Shown: piece by piece, positions 49,645 to 61,296 of the stretch | How positions within the stretch are numbered: the stretch's first letter is position 1 | Layout: every line of letters starts with the position of its first letter | DNA from: Pempheris klunzingeri | Taxonomy: Eukaryota; Chordata; Actinopteri; Acropomatiformes; Pempheridae | Length of the DNA stretch: 64,000 nt | Direction: 5' to 3' | Assembly (NCBI RefSeq): GCF_042242105.1 | Contig: NC_092017.1 | Span: 19,740,432-19,804,431 of the forward strand | Made by a program: the position numbers and the translations under genes | Notes under the pieces: model-generated | Told to the model about the DNA's origin: nothing | The model's database searches: none | What the model saw: only the letters and a program-made list of their open reading frames with translations

Positions 49645-49996
49645 GTAGGATCACAACTAATGATTATTGGAATTACTGATTCATCTGCTGGTTATTTTCT
49701 TGATTAACTGATTCATTGATTTGCTCTATAAAACATTAGAAAATAGTGACAATAGTGAGAAATGCTGAGGGCCCAATCTAACATAACTCTTTTGTTTGAC
49801 CGACAGTCCAAAATATTTTAATTTAAAATGAGATGTGATGAATAAAAACAATTTTCACATTTGAGAACCCAGAACTATAAAATGTTTTGGATTTTTGCTT
49901 GAAAAATTACTACTTACTACTACTACTACCAAACATGCCGATAGAATAGTTGCCGATTAATTTTCTTGAGATCAACTAATAAATTAATCAATTTAT
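49645..49996 (+). repeat. Repeat family A copy 4
   Basis: A full-length copy: AACTAATGATTATTGGAATT at the left, TTTGACCGACAGTCCAAAAT in the middle, TTTTTGCTTGAAAAATTACT, then GTTGCCGATTAATTTTC at the right. It carries a short TACTAC expansion. Confidence 0.75.
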
Positions 49997-50769
49997 TGTT
50001 GCTAATTCTACGTAACAGAATAATCCAAAAGTTCAAAGGTCCTCTCAGCCAAACCTGTAATGAAGTAAACTTCCAACTGCAGTTTCAGCTTTTACATCTC
50101 CAACATTATGTATTAAGTATAGATAACGTTTTATTGTCGTCAGTGTTTCCCATATTTCCATATTATTTGGGAAGTTCTTCCCTAAAGATTTAACCCACAT
50201 ACAAAGATTTCCATTTGTATTTTTCTAAAACTTTGTGTGGGAATGCAGAGTGATTAAAACACAAAAAGCACAACCTTGTACAATTGTAAACAATGAGATA
50301 AGGAAAACTCTCAGGTGTCAGATTTTGTGTATTTTCCTCCACAAATCCAAAGCTGATGGATGGATATTGATGTTTCTCTGAGTGAATGAAGCGAGCCAGT
50401 CGCTGTGTGTCTTCAGGAATACTCAGGAATGCTGGACATTCAGAGATGGAGGAGTCAGTGTGTGAAGTAGGGGAAAGTTCAACCCTCAGGCTGTTTAACA
50501 CACTCACTCCTGACAACAAAAGCCAACAATCACACACGCAAGTACACGCCCAGACACAAGGCACGTGATGTACTGATGAGGTACAGATGTCAAACTCTGA
50601 AACACACACATGCAGTGCACTATAGAAAACCACGGCTTTGTGACATGTCAGAAAAACATTTTTAAAGAAGTGTTAAACCTGGAGAGGAGAAAATTACGCT
50701 TTGTGTTGTTGAGATTGAAAAGGGGACTTTTTAAATTCCCTGTTAACTCTTGACGTGATGTTGCACTGA

Positions 50770-51030
50770 ATGGTTTAGTCGATCAATTAATTTAAGTCTG
50801 CAATTATACAAATAATCAATTAATTGTTATTTTTCATTCAGAAATACCAAACATTTTCCATTTCCAGCTCCTAGGTTGTGAGGATATGCAGCTTTTATTG
50901 TCTCATGTGAGAGTGAACTGAATAGGTTTACGCACTTTAGGCTTTATGAAATAGATAGGGGTATTTTTACACCATTTTCCCACACGTTAGAGACCAAACA
51001 ATCAATCTAGAAAATGTTTGGCTGAGGTGC
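50770..51030 (-). repeat. Repeat family A copy 5
   Basis: Inverted and partial. TCATTCAGAAATACCAAACA, TTCCAGCTCCTAGGTTGTGA and GAGAGTGAACTGAATAGG follow the reverse order of the family consensus as I know it. Confidence 0.65.
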
Positions 51031-51109
51031 CATCTACGACAGGAGCTGAAAATCAGTTTTATGTATGTCTTGTTATAAATCAAAGAATTGGACAAATTAA
51101 TATTTTTAC

Positions 51110-51385
51110 CTGATGATGTGACAAGTTTATATTTTATAAACTATTGAGATGTTGGTGCTTTTCGCTCAAAACTACAAATGGACCTAAATGAAAAATCACC
51201 AGTAAGTGAAATCAGTAGGACTCATCATCTTGACTCTACAGAATTTCCCCCTGCGGACAATAAAGTCTAAGTAAAGTACAGATATCTGTACCACATTTCA
51301 TGGAAATCCATCCAGTGGGTGATATTTCAGTCTGGGTTCAGAGTGGTGCACTGAGTGACAGACCGATGGTGCCACCCTTTGAGTC
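51110..51385 (+). repeat. Repeat family B copy 2, with embedded LINE tail
   Basis: Family B blocks (CTCAAAACTACAAATGGACC, ACCACATTTCATGGAAATCC, GATATTTCAGTCTGGG) are split by a retroposon tail at 51243-51276 flanked by TACAGA. Confidence 0.65.
51243..51276 (+). mobile_element. Minimal non-LTR retroposon 3' tail insertion
   Basis: ATTTCCCCCTGCGGACAATA followed by AAGTCTAAGTAAAG is the stereotyped end of fish LINEs (ATTTCCCC...CAATAAAGT). TACAGA occurs on both sides (51237-51242 and 51277-51282). The insert is only 34 bp. Confidence 0.6.
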
Positions 51386-53435
51386 ACACAACTAGTCAGT
51401 CACTGAAGTAAAACATTATCAGTTACTGTCTGACTATAGTAACACACTGTTGTTAAAATGTAAAAGAAAATAACAGTGAAACTAAAACTAGAGTCTGATC
51501 CCTCTGTGCAGTGATTAATTATTCTCCTCTGACTCAGCACGTAGCCCAGACATAACCTCTCAATCAGCTGGTGGTTTGGCGGCATTTCGAAAGAGCTGTG
51601 ATGATATATTCATCTTTAAAAGGACTCAAAATGAAACCAGGCTGCCACAGTATTTGCACATTTTGTACAGTTTCAAAGTGCAGAAAGTTGAGACTAAAGC
51701 AAATATTGACAGCTGTCTGAAACTGAGATCCCTGATTTAACTCATGTTTGATTTCCTAATATAGCCTCAGAACATTTACCTTCTTGTACGTCACGATTTT
51801 CAGGGCGGTTGCTGGCAGCTGGTCATTCGGTGCTAACGTGAGGCCGAGCATGTCTGCAGCTCTGTCCAGAATCAGCTGGACAAGGTGGTTTTCTGTCCTT
51901 ACTCAGCTGTATTGGAGCACAATGTTCGACTTGTAGATGAGGTTGTGCTTGGACGCACCAGCTTGCATGTCCATGCTTTGGTCCAGTTACAATAACAGCT
52001 GTTTCCTGTAAGTTGGTCTGAACATTCAGGGGTTCAGACTTCAGAAGACGAGTGTGTGTGTTGAAATCACCCTCATTTAAATTTGTGGTAGTTGTCATCA
52101 CAAACTCTTGTAACTAGATCTTCAGAGGCAGGATGTTATGAAACCAGTTAGGAAACTGAGGGCATTTCGACCATTTGTTCAAGGTTACTTGAATTACTCT
52201 CATATTTTTAGTGACATCGCCAGCAAAACCCAAATGATTTTTTGGGAAGCTCATTTCAAAATAAGCCACAACATCCTTATTTTCCTGATTTTTGTGACAA
52301 TCAGTCGTCGTTCTGATGTTTTACTCAATGCTGAAGAAGTCAAAAAAATGTAACTTTAACTTCACTGGCATATCCACCGGACAGTAACTTAGGATGCCAT
52401 CAAAGTTAGATGATGGGATCCCAAGAGGTCACTCATAGTGATGAACTCACAGAGAGTTGTGAGATGTGTTTATAGCTTATTATGCTCAACACAAGTGGCC
52501 ATGAAATCAACTAATACTTTCTTCATCTGAGGTGAAGGTGCATTAAATGTGAAACTTCCCTTTAAATACTTCACATAATAATTCAAACTGGCTTCAGTAT
52601 GGCAAAGTTCAAATGTGTTAATGCTGATTGTAGTGATATCTTTGCATATTTAGGCTTTTAAATGAGTGATAACGTAAAAATAAGATGTAAACATACATTC
52701 ATGTATCTGTGGTTTGAGAGAGACATTGACTGGCCGATATCTGCTAAAATGATAATATTGTCACACAACACCAGACTAACTTTGGTTATCTGCCGATTAT
52801 AAATTTCAACACTTCTTACTGTCACAGTAGAAAGTAGGAAGTCGAGACACTTTCTAACACATCCAGAGACATTTCTGAGTTGTTTGTGAGTCTCGAGGGC
52901 AGGATAACTGTACAGAGCACAATACAACATGTCCCATCAGATCTGCACATGTACGGTACATGAGTTAAGGGTAGGGGGGGTAGTGTTTTTAGGCATGAGT
53001 GGGTTAGTGTGTGAAAGGTGAGGGTGTTGTCACGTGCCTGGTATGTTGCATCAGCCTCTCAGCAGCAGAAAATACTCCAACGACTCTGTTTAGGATCAGA
53101 CAAGCACAGCGGGGAGACTAAACCCAGAGCCACAAAAACATCCAGCAGGGCTGCAGCTGCATTAGATACTATTTTTAGCTTTTGTCAAAATCTCCAAAGT
53201 GTTTGAGGAGGAATTAGTAATTAATTAAGTCCACTTCTTTCATACAATCTGAGGTTATTTATAGCTGATGCATTGTCTCCACCACTTTCACTGTCTGGTA
53301 AAGAAACTGGATTTGAGATTAGCATGACTACTAACGAGGAATACTTTCCTAATTTTGGGGAAATTCGTGAAGCCACAGTGTGGGATTTTTAGATTTACAT
53401 GTAACTCAGTGAACTTTAGTGGTACTGATTGGCTC

Positions 53436-53580
53436 CTCATGCTAAGCTAAGCTAAACTGTTGCTGGCTGCAGTTTTATATTTACTGTACAGACATGTTAG
53501 TGGAGTCGATCCTTTCATCTAACACTCAAAAAGAAATTGAACAAGCGCGTTTCCTACAACGTAGAACCATCCCTTTAACC
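53436..53580. repeat. Percomorph repeat fragment (GCTAAGCTAAGCTAA...CCCTTTAA)
   Basis: ATGCTAAGCTAAGCTAAACT, then TATTTACTGTACAGACATG, CTTTCATCTAACACTC and a CCATCCCTTTAA end match in order a very common spiny-rayed fish repeat. Confidence 0.6.
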
Positions 53581-54120
53581 AATTTTAGCTTTACACTGTT
53601 TTTCAGAATGTAAACAGACAGAATAAACAGACTTTAAATTCAGTGCAGAAAGTAAACAAGTCAACAAGCCAACATCTTAAATTTTCATTTACCCGAATTT
53701 CATCACATGCATGAGTCAAATTTTCTGTTTATTTTAAACAAAAGATACAAATCACCAGGAATCCTATAAAAAGTAGCATAAATTAACTTAAATGTTTTGT
53801 ACTTAAAGTTTATTTTTATTTGTTCATGAATTTATTTTAAACAGCAAACGTAAGTTCTGACAGACAGTCTTCAGTTCTGGCTCGTCTCATGCTAATGGAG
53901 GCTCTTCAGGGCATTTGGCACAAAAGAAAAGTATGTGAAAGGTAGCGCTTGTTCAGCCTTATATATTGATGTCACCAGGGACTTGTTAGAAGCAGCTGTT
54001 ATTTACAATTCAAAGGTTGATCCTCAGTTCATTCACTTGCATCACACCGACCTTTTACCCAGATTCCTCTCTCTCACAGCATCTGTATCCGTGTGTTCCC
54101 ACTCGCTTCGAGACCTGTTG

Positions 54121-54142
54121 CCTTTTTTTTTTTTTTTTTTTT
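54121..54142 (+). repeat. Poly-T tract
   Basis: A run of about 21 thymines. It may be the tail of an inverted retroposed sequence or simply a homopolymer. Confidence 0.85.
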
Positions 54143-54429
54143 ACAATCCCATTCTCCAGCTTGCACTTTAACCCAGAAAGTCGTTTCTCTGAGGCAGCCA
54201 CTCTCTGATCAAAGAGTCTGACTGAAGTGTAGGCATGTCAGTCAGAGATGGGCTGTGTACACTACTTTACTTTTCCTGTTTTCAAGGTTTAATCAGGTTT
54301 TATGATGACTGAAAAAATATGTATAGTTTTAGGTGATTAAATCAGTACCTGAAGGTTTGTCATCCTCATTCAGTCACTTAAATTATCTACTGCATTCAAT
54401 GAGGTTTTTCTTGTACTTTATATATGATT

Positions 54430-54870
54430 ATTAGCTGTAGTGATGGTGATGTCAGGTCGGCCCACCACTTTGATCCAGACAGAAATATCTCAGCAGCTAT
54501 TGAAAGTCATCCTCTTTTTCCTCTAGCGCCACCAGGAGGTCAGAGTTTCCACTTTCCCTGTCAAATATTTCAATGTCTGTTTGATGAATTGGCACAAAAA
54601 TGTTGCTCAGACATTCCTGATCCCCAGAGGATAAAGTTCAATGACTCTGGTGGTTCCTGACATTTCATGTAGCGCCACCAGAAGTCAAATATTTTTGACT
54701 GATAGTGAAATATATCAACGACTATCGGCTTGATTGCCACGAAATTTCCTGCAGATATTCATTATCCCTTCAGGATGAACTCTAATAACATTGGTGGTCC
54801 CCTGACTTCTTATCTAGTACCATCATCAGGTAAAACAGGATTTCATCCAGTACTTTAAGTTTTTGACTAA
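54430..54870 (-). repeat. Repeat family B copy 3
   Basis: The inverted order includes CGGCCCACCACTTTGATCCA, AGCGCCACCAGGAGGTCAG, CACGAAATTTCCTGCAGATA and TGGTGGTCCCCTGACTTC. Internal subrepeats, each ending near a GCGCCACCAG word, are visible. Confidence 0.7.
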
Positions 54871-56684
54871 AGCTTATCAACCATTTATTTTATTTACTCA
54901 CTCATTTATGGTCAAACACCAACATGTTTGGTTGCTGCTGAAGTGGCCACAGACTATTAAGGAGGGAGGCACGTTCGACTCAGACGAGCTCGTATAAGAT
55001 GCTCGAAGGCCACCGTAGAGAGGATGCAATGGTGGTTCAGCTGGAGATGAAAGTGGACATTTTCAGACCACTTTTCATCGAAGACGTTCATGGTGTCGCA
55101 ACCAGTAATGAACATGAAATGGCTGCTTTTAGACTGAGAAAAAGTGCCAGAGAGAGAAGCAACACGAAGTGGGTGTGAATATCAACTTGACGTTTCCTTA
55201 AAGTTACAGTTATTGTCGGATGAAGCGCCTCCAGTTTTGTGGTTGAGAGGCTGTTTGACTGTCCGACAGTCAATTCAGCTGAAACATTCAGTCACATTCA
55301 GTCTTGTTTAGACTAACTTGAGCTGTTGTGTGTCCATGACCTGGACTGGCTCTGTTGCTGCTGTCAAGGTAGCTGCATCTGGTGCCTCTGTCACACAGTC
55401 AAACAAACTGAGGAGTGTTTCAGACCGCAGGTTGTGTTTGTGTCAGGAGAATCAATTAATGCTCCTTTACATGACACTTTCCTGTGTGGTGTCTTTCCAT
55501 TACTTCCTGTTTAATGTTTGGGACCTCCTCTAGCTTACAGGTCTGTGACACTAAGAAAGATTCAGATTCACTTCAAGTTTGTGGGACTCTAGTCTCTAGA
55601 CCTTCGTCCATGTCAGTAAATCAATTAACTAACAGTTATATTTCCTCAATTTCTACCTTTTAAGCTTTTAATACTGGTTCATAAGTTCAGCATAACTAAA
55701 AGGTGTGACTGATCTGTCTAAAGTCACTTTAAATTCTTGTTTGTTGCATAAAGTATAACAGATCTCTGCTCTTCTTCTGAAAAGAAAACCCCCCAGTTGA
55801 CCTCTTTTTGTCGCGGTATTAACCGCGTATTAACTTCCGACTGAGAACAGATATTTACTCACACGGGACGTCACAGGTTCACTTCATCCACCATCACATT
55901 ACTTAACGCTCTGCTTGGCCATGACCTCCGCTGTGAGATCAAATCGCTCTTTCACACAAAGATTCACCTTTTACCCAGAAACCAGGAGGAAAGCCCGAGA
56001 TGTGCAAGAGTGATGAGAAAAACCAAATAACTTCTTTTGTGCTCACATGTACAGATTTCTGATTGATGATTTTGGATTTTCACTCGCTAGTTAACTATCC
56101 TGGCTTCATTCTTTTACATTTTTTATAGTTGTTCTGAGATTAATCTTTGAATTCAGAAAAAACAGTCAGAATTGTTGGTACTTCTCTTGTTTTTTGTTCA
56201 CATGGCCCAAACCTTTCCTCATATAGTAGTTAAAGTTATCATTAGAACATTAAAAACACCAGTAGGAGACATATAAAATATATAATACATATGTATTTGT
56301 AGTCACTTATATCAAGAAAAACCTTTACTGGTATTTGTAGGCCGTCCATTGCCTCTTTCTTAGCACTGATATTTAATATAATGTATATTTAAATGTGCTA
56401 CAGTTCATTTTCTTTTATAAATCACAGTGAAAAATCCTCTGCAAGAATATACAGACATTAAAATGACACTAGAATTATTTGCTGAAACCAAACTGAATAA
56501 AACAAATAATATAGTTTTACTAAAATATTTTTATTACAACATTAACCTCAGTGCACGGTCATCACGTAGATAATACCAAAAGGGAAGCAAAGGTCGGTGA
56601 TCTTCATTACTGCCAAGACATTTCTGATATTTCATGCTAAACTTGGACATTTAATATTTAATCAAACACTTCTTTATTTTATGT

Positions 56685-56940
56685 AGTGCTGAAACAATCA
56701 GCTGATTAATCAATAAGTCAATAGGCATGAAATCAATCCCCCCCTATTTGTGTTCTATGTGTTCATCTTTTAAGTCATTTTTTTTCAGTGCTTTGAGTAT
56801 TTTGGAGACTAGAAAAATACTGTATAAACATTTTTCCATTTGCAATTGATATATTATTTTAAATGATTAATGGAAAGACAGAATCAGCAGATTAATGAAC
56901 AATGAAAATAATCGTTAGTAGCATTTTATGACTGCTTAAA
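56685..56940 (-). repeat. Repeat family A copy 6
   Basis: GTGCTGAAACAATCAGCTGA at the left and AATGAAAATAATCGTTAGT at the right are inverted family A ends. The middle is diverged. Confidence 0.65.
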
Positions 56941-57614
56941 CTTGTTTTTCTGAAGCCAAACAAGGAGCTGGCGTCCCTCCTCCGAGGCCTTGAAACAGAC
57001 TCAGATGTGTTTATGACCTCTTCCTGTTTGGCCCTGCCTCAGCGCTCCTTGAGGCCTGCAGTAAAGAAAACATGTTTTGCTGCCAGCGTCTGTGGACTTT
57101 GATTGGTAGTCAGAGGTGACGGACAGGTATCCACCTATCTCCATCCTGTCAGTACCACTCGCTGCTAGCTGGGGAAATGACTTTACGTGCTTTTGTTCTG
57201 ATAAAGAGCTGCTGGTGTTTGTTGGCCTCTGACTCTGTTTTTCCTCCCCGGTCGGTCACACTGAACAAAGGTTTCTACAAAGTCACCATGAAACGTTGGG
57301 ACCCCTTCAGCCATTGCTCGTCTTCAGTGTGGCCCACAGTGAGAGCAACAGTGGGGCTGAGCTAACGTGACAGATGATGATGGACGATAGAGGTGAAGGG
57401 TCAAAGACACACAAATAAAAAGAGTGAAATGTCACCTGTGATTAGAGAGTAAACAGTGACGCACCCTGTTCTTTATACAACCAAGTCAATCCATAACAAT
57501 GAGTCTAAAGATCAGGGTACGTTAATCTCAACTCTGTTTTATAAGAAATATAAACAACAAATTATCAAGGCAGTGGTAGCACAGCGAACTTCCCTGTTCT
57601 GCGAGGTAAATTTG

Positions 57615-57674
57615 TTGCAACTTACAACATTTTGTACATTTTTATTGCAACTTACAACATTTTGTACATTTTTA
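57615..57674 (+). repeat. Exact 30-bp tandem duplication
   Basis: The unit starting TTGCAACTTACAACATTTTG occurs twice with no mismatch (57615-57644 and 57645-57674). Confidence 0.95.
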
Positions 57675-57719
57675 TTTTGCTTATTTGTTGGTATTCGTGG
57701 TGGTGGTCACTTTAACTTT

Positions 57720-57764
57720 CTATGCTATTGTAACACCAGAATTTCCTCCCGGGGATCAATAAAG
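57720..57764 (+). mobile_element. Non-LTR retroposon 3' tail leading into the CTAT microsatellite
   Basis: CCAGAATTTCCTCCCGGGGA followed by TCAATAAAGT is the stereotyped 3' end of a fish LINE. These ends commonly continue into CTAT repeats, as here. Confidence 0.65.
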
Positions 57765-57874
<110 letters not shown>

Positions 57875-58419
57875 CAAGTGAGCGAAGGGATAAAGAGAAC
57901 AGCTTCAGTTCCCCCTTAGAAAAGGCTGTCTGATCGCAACGTGAAGTGATGAAAATATTGTAAATATAGCGAACACTTAAACTGATATTTATGTTTTTTA
58001 AGTGAGTAAAATAAGTTTTTCTACTGTCCCCTCCTCCAAAATGGGGCTGTGTTGACTGTAATCTCCTGTAAGTAATACACTAACTATGGATAAGTACCTT
58101 ATACAGCCCCACTTCATAAACTCGCTTTAAAATGTATAAAACTACCCATCCTGCCATCGTTTGTGATCATAGGATGTTAAGTGTGTGTTATTGATAACTT
58201 CTGGTACTGATGGTATTATTTGGAGCCATCTTTTGTTATGTCTCTCTTATGTTTTGGAGTCATTCTGTCATGTTTACTGCAGTGTTTGACGTTGGTTGTT
58301 GTTACTGAGTCAGTGTGGACGCTGGATGTGTGTGTGTTTGCTGTTGTTGCTACAGGTGCTAACGAAGGTCTAAATCTAGTCTCTTTGACGCAAGTACAAC
58401 ATTTTTTTTTTCTATTTAA

Positions 58420-58645
58420 AGCTGCACTAATCAATATTTTTATATTAACTACGGATCAAATTACTTATCACAAATTAAATGTAATGTGAGGGCTGAACCC
58501 ACAGAGAATTTACTCACTTAACTCTGCAGCTCTCTGCAGCTTTTAACTTGTCGTTTTGGTTTCTTTACCTGTGACTTCACTGTTTCACTGCTCTCATCAG
58601 GGTTGGCAGCTGTTTCGCTGCCCTCAAGTGGCCAAACAAATAAAT
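58420..58645 (+). repeat. Percomorph repeat (AAAGCTGCACTAATCAATAT family)
   Basis: AAAGCTGCACTAATCAATAT, TAATGTGAGGGCTGAACCCA, CTCTGCAGCTCTCTGCAGC and CACTGCTCTCATCAG occur in the order of a well-known non-autonomous repeat of spiny-rayed fish. Confidence 0.65.
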
Positions 58646-58794
58646 TAAATCTGCTTTAACAGCCCTTCGTCACATCCATCTCTCATCAACTGACCTTTTG
58701 TCTTTGGCTCAAATTTTCCTCGAAGAATTCATCCTTAAATATGCTTCAATTAAATGATCTGAAATGTTGCTTGTAAGAAAATCTGTGAGAGCCA

Positions 58795-59430
58795 CTTCAG
58801 TACACAGTTGAGGTATTTGTACTTCACCTGAGTCTCTTCTTTTCATGCTACTTTGTACTTTTACCCCACTACATTTCACTGGGAAATAATGTGACATCTT
58901 TAGTTAATAGGTGCTTCATGGAGGAAGTTTTTACATTTAAAACATCTGAAAATGTAAAAGTACAGCTGAAACGATTATTTCATGAACTGATAAGTTACCT
59001 AACAGACAATTATTTGGAAACTAATTTGATAATTAAAAAATTGTGTCATCGCTCATCAGCTAATTTTAATATTTGTGCTGTTGGTCGGACAAAACAACCA
59101 ACCCCTGTCAATCGATAAATGATCAACAGATGAACCCATAATGAAAATAATGATTAGCTGCAGGCTCCACCTCAACCAGTCCTGCTTTTAAAAAATCCTA
59201 CTTTTACATTGATGCATGCGAATAATAACCTAATGATATAATATTATAGTACATACAGTTTAACAGTCTCTCTGCTTTGAGTACTTTTAATACTTTAAGT
59301 ACGTTTTCCTCAGTAAATGTTTTAATGTGTGACTTTTAAAGGAGTATTGAAGTCTAAAGGAGTGAGTACTGAAGTCTAAAGGAGTATTTTTACAATGTGG
59401 TATTAGTATTTAAAGCTGAATACTTAGTCC
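58795..59430 (+). repeat. Repeat family C copy 2, interrupted by repeat A
   Basis: The left part has GAGGTATTTGTACTTCACCT and TTTACCCCACTACATTTCAC. The right part has CTCCACCTCAACCAG, TTTTAATACTTTAAGTACG and TATTTTTACAATGTGGTATT. Between them is the family A copy at 58962-59165. A 22-bp imperfect tandem (AGT-CTAAAGGAGT) lies near 59340-59385. Confidence 0.65.
58962..59165 (-). repeat. Repeat family A copy 7, nested in repeat C
   Basis: CAGCTGAAACGATTATTTCA at the left, GCTGTTGGTCGGACAAAACA inside, and AATGAAAATAATGATTAGCT then GCAGG at the right. Both ends fall inside a family C copy, so it inserted later. Confidence 0.65.
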
Positions 59431-59804
59431 TCCACCTGGAAAAACCAACCAGAGAGAGATTTTCTATTGGTCATGCATGCGTGTGGAGCAGCAAGGCTGA
59501 TTATTTCCTGGCTTTGTCATTCTTGAATAAAATCATCTCACTCATGGAAGTAATGACTCACACTGAGAGAAGTGGCTCCAGTTCTCTGTCATGGCAGCCG
59601 CCCTTTTTCTCTGCTGCCATTAGAGTTTTTGCTCAGGAGAAATTAGGATGTTTGTTCCCAGCAAAGTGGAATGAGGTCCTTTTACCAAACGTAGTAAAGT
59701 ATAAGTAGAAAAATTAGAAACTCAATCTCTCAGTCCAAATAACTATTGGCTGCTGAATGTTATTCTATTACTTATACTTTGATGAATGAACTCAAAGTTT
59801 TCAA

Positions 59805-59890
59805 AGGGTCAAACTTTAGCTTTATTGTCATTATACAATCCATAAAAGTTGTTTTACACAATAAAATGCAGTCCTCCACACCGCGCACGC
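59805..59890 (-). repeat. Inverted LINE-tail fragment
   Basis: TTTAGCTTTATTGTCATTAT followed by ACAATCCATAAAAG and AAATGCAGTCCTCCAC resembles the reversed 3' end of a fish non-LTR element, similar to the one beside dpp9 exon 16. Confidence 0.5.
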
Positions 59891-60217
59891 AGAAAATGTA
59901 TAAACAAATATTTCAATATCTTAAATTAGAATATAATAAAACTATACAGTAAAAGAGAACAAAATACCATATTACCATACCAAGTTTTAAAAAAACAAAT
60001 GTTTGCCATTCAAAGTGATTTTTTTGTGTTCAAAGAGTCGAGATTCTTGTTCCTGGACTGTTACAGATAAGTTTGAAAAAAAAAACTCACATCCATGTGT
60101 TGTGCTTTAGGAAGTTACAATTTGAGGCTATTCTGTCAACATATATTATTAATGTATTATTTTACTGTAAATCTACATTGCAGCAGCATCCAACTAATGC
60201 AGAAACACAGTCTGCAT

Positions 60218-60545
60218 ATAAAAAGTGGACGTAGCCTCCAGGACTGTAAGGTGAAGCCACTTCTGAAGAGCCTTAAACCTGCATTCTTTCTCATGGCCAA
60301 CAGGGGGCAACTCTGCTGTTTCTAATAATAAGTCTGAATGAATGGAAGTCTATGAGCAAATTACCCTACTTCTCACTGGATTTATTACCTCCATTAACAC
60401 TTTCCTAATGAGTTTATGGTCTCAGTCACAAGTTTAGTCCTCTTCAACACAGAATGATGTTCATTTGGTAAATTACGGTCAAATCAGAGGCAGCCTTTGT
60501 GGAATGACCGTCACCTCTGGCTCCAAACTGTAGACTTTATCTTTA
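60218..60545 (+). repeat. Percomorph repeat (AAGTGGACGTAGCC...ATGAGTTTATGGTCTCAGTC)
   Basis: AAAAGTGGACGTAGCCTCCA, GGCCAACAGGGGGCAACTC, ATGGAAGTCTATGAG, TACTTCTCACTGGATTTATT and AATGAGTTTATGGTCTCAG follow, in order, a repeat I know from many fish genomes. Confidence 0.7.
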
Positions 60546-60654
60546 AATAAAACCTTTAGAGGTCATTTGGTATTCAATTTCTCTTTCTTTGATAGAACAT
60601 TTGGGCTATATGAGGTGAAATTGTTCTGTTTTCCTTATACTTTGCATAATTAAT

Positions 60655-60875
60655 GGAACAATTTGTTCCCACGTGTCCCACTTGCCCCAGATGAGGGGTA
60701 AGTTGGGCCAAGAGACCACTTTTTTGAAAATCGTTTCTTTTAGATCCATAGTGATTATTCCACCGCATCCTGAAATATGTGTACATATTTTGGTCTGAGA
60801 CATTATTGTCGTTCCCTCACTGTAAAGAACTCTCAAGTAAAAACTGGGTCAACTCACCCTGCTCTCCCCTACAGT
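60655..60875 (-). repeat. Percomorph repeat (GGGTAAGTTG/TCCCACTT family)
   Basis: CGTGTCCCACTTGCCCCAGA, GAGGGGTAAGTTGGGCC and GTCAACTCACCCTGCTCTCC then CCTACA match the inverse of a fish repeat whose end reads TGTAGGGGAGAGC. Confidence 0.5.
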
Positions 60876-61226
60876 TTGCAGGGTTCGGGAGGACGAGGGT
60901 GTGTTCATGTCTCTTGGGTCTGATTTGACGTGGGTCAGGCCGACCTGGAGGAAAAAGAAACCATAAAATGTCTTCATGCTTCCAACTAACAGCAGCTTCC
61001 TCCATCTGTACGGCCCATCAGAAAACTGTCTTCGTGCAAACGGGTGCACGTGTCAGGGTCACTGCAGAAAGACAGCGTGACAGAAAAGTGACCTTCAGTC
61101 GTCTCCGAACAGCTGCAAGATGATTTAATATTTTAAAGTGGCACGAAAACTGAAAAGTGAAAGTATCAGCATCACAGTTACCACAGGTAAAAGGAGTCAC
61201 CATGTGGATTGACCCATTTAACAATC

Positions 61227-61296
<70 letters not shown>
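61227..61296 (+). repeat. (ATCT)n microsatellite, about 17 units
   Basis: 70 bases of an uninterrupted tetranucleotide. The sequence that follows (GAGTACTCGATTCTGATTGG, then TCAACC) resembles a fish repeat often found beside such arrays. Confidence 0.95.
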
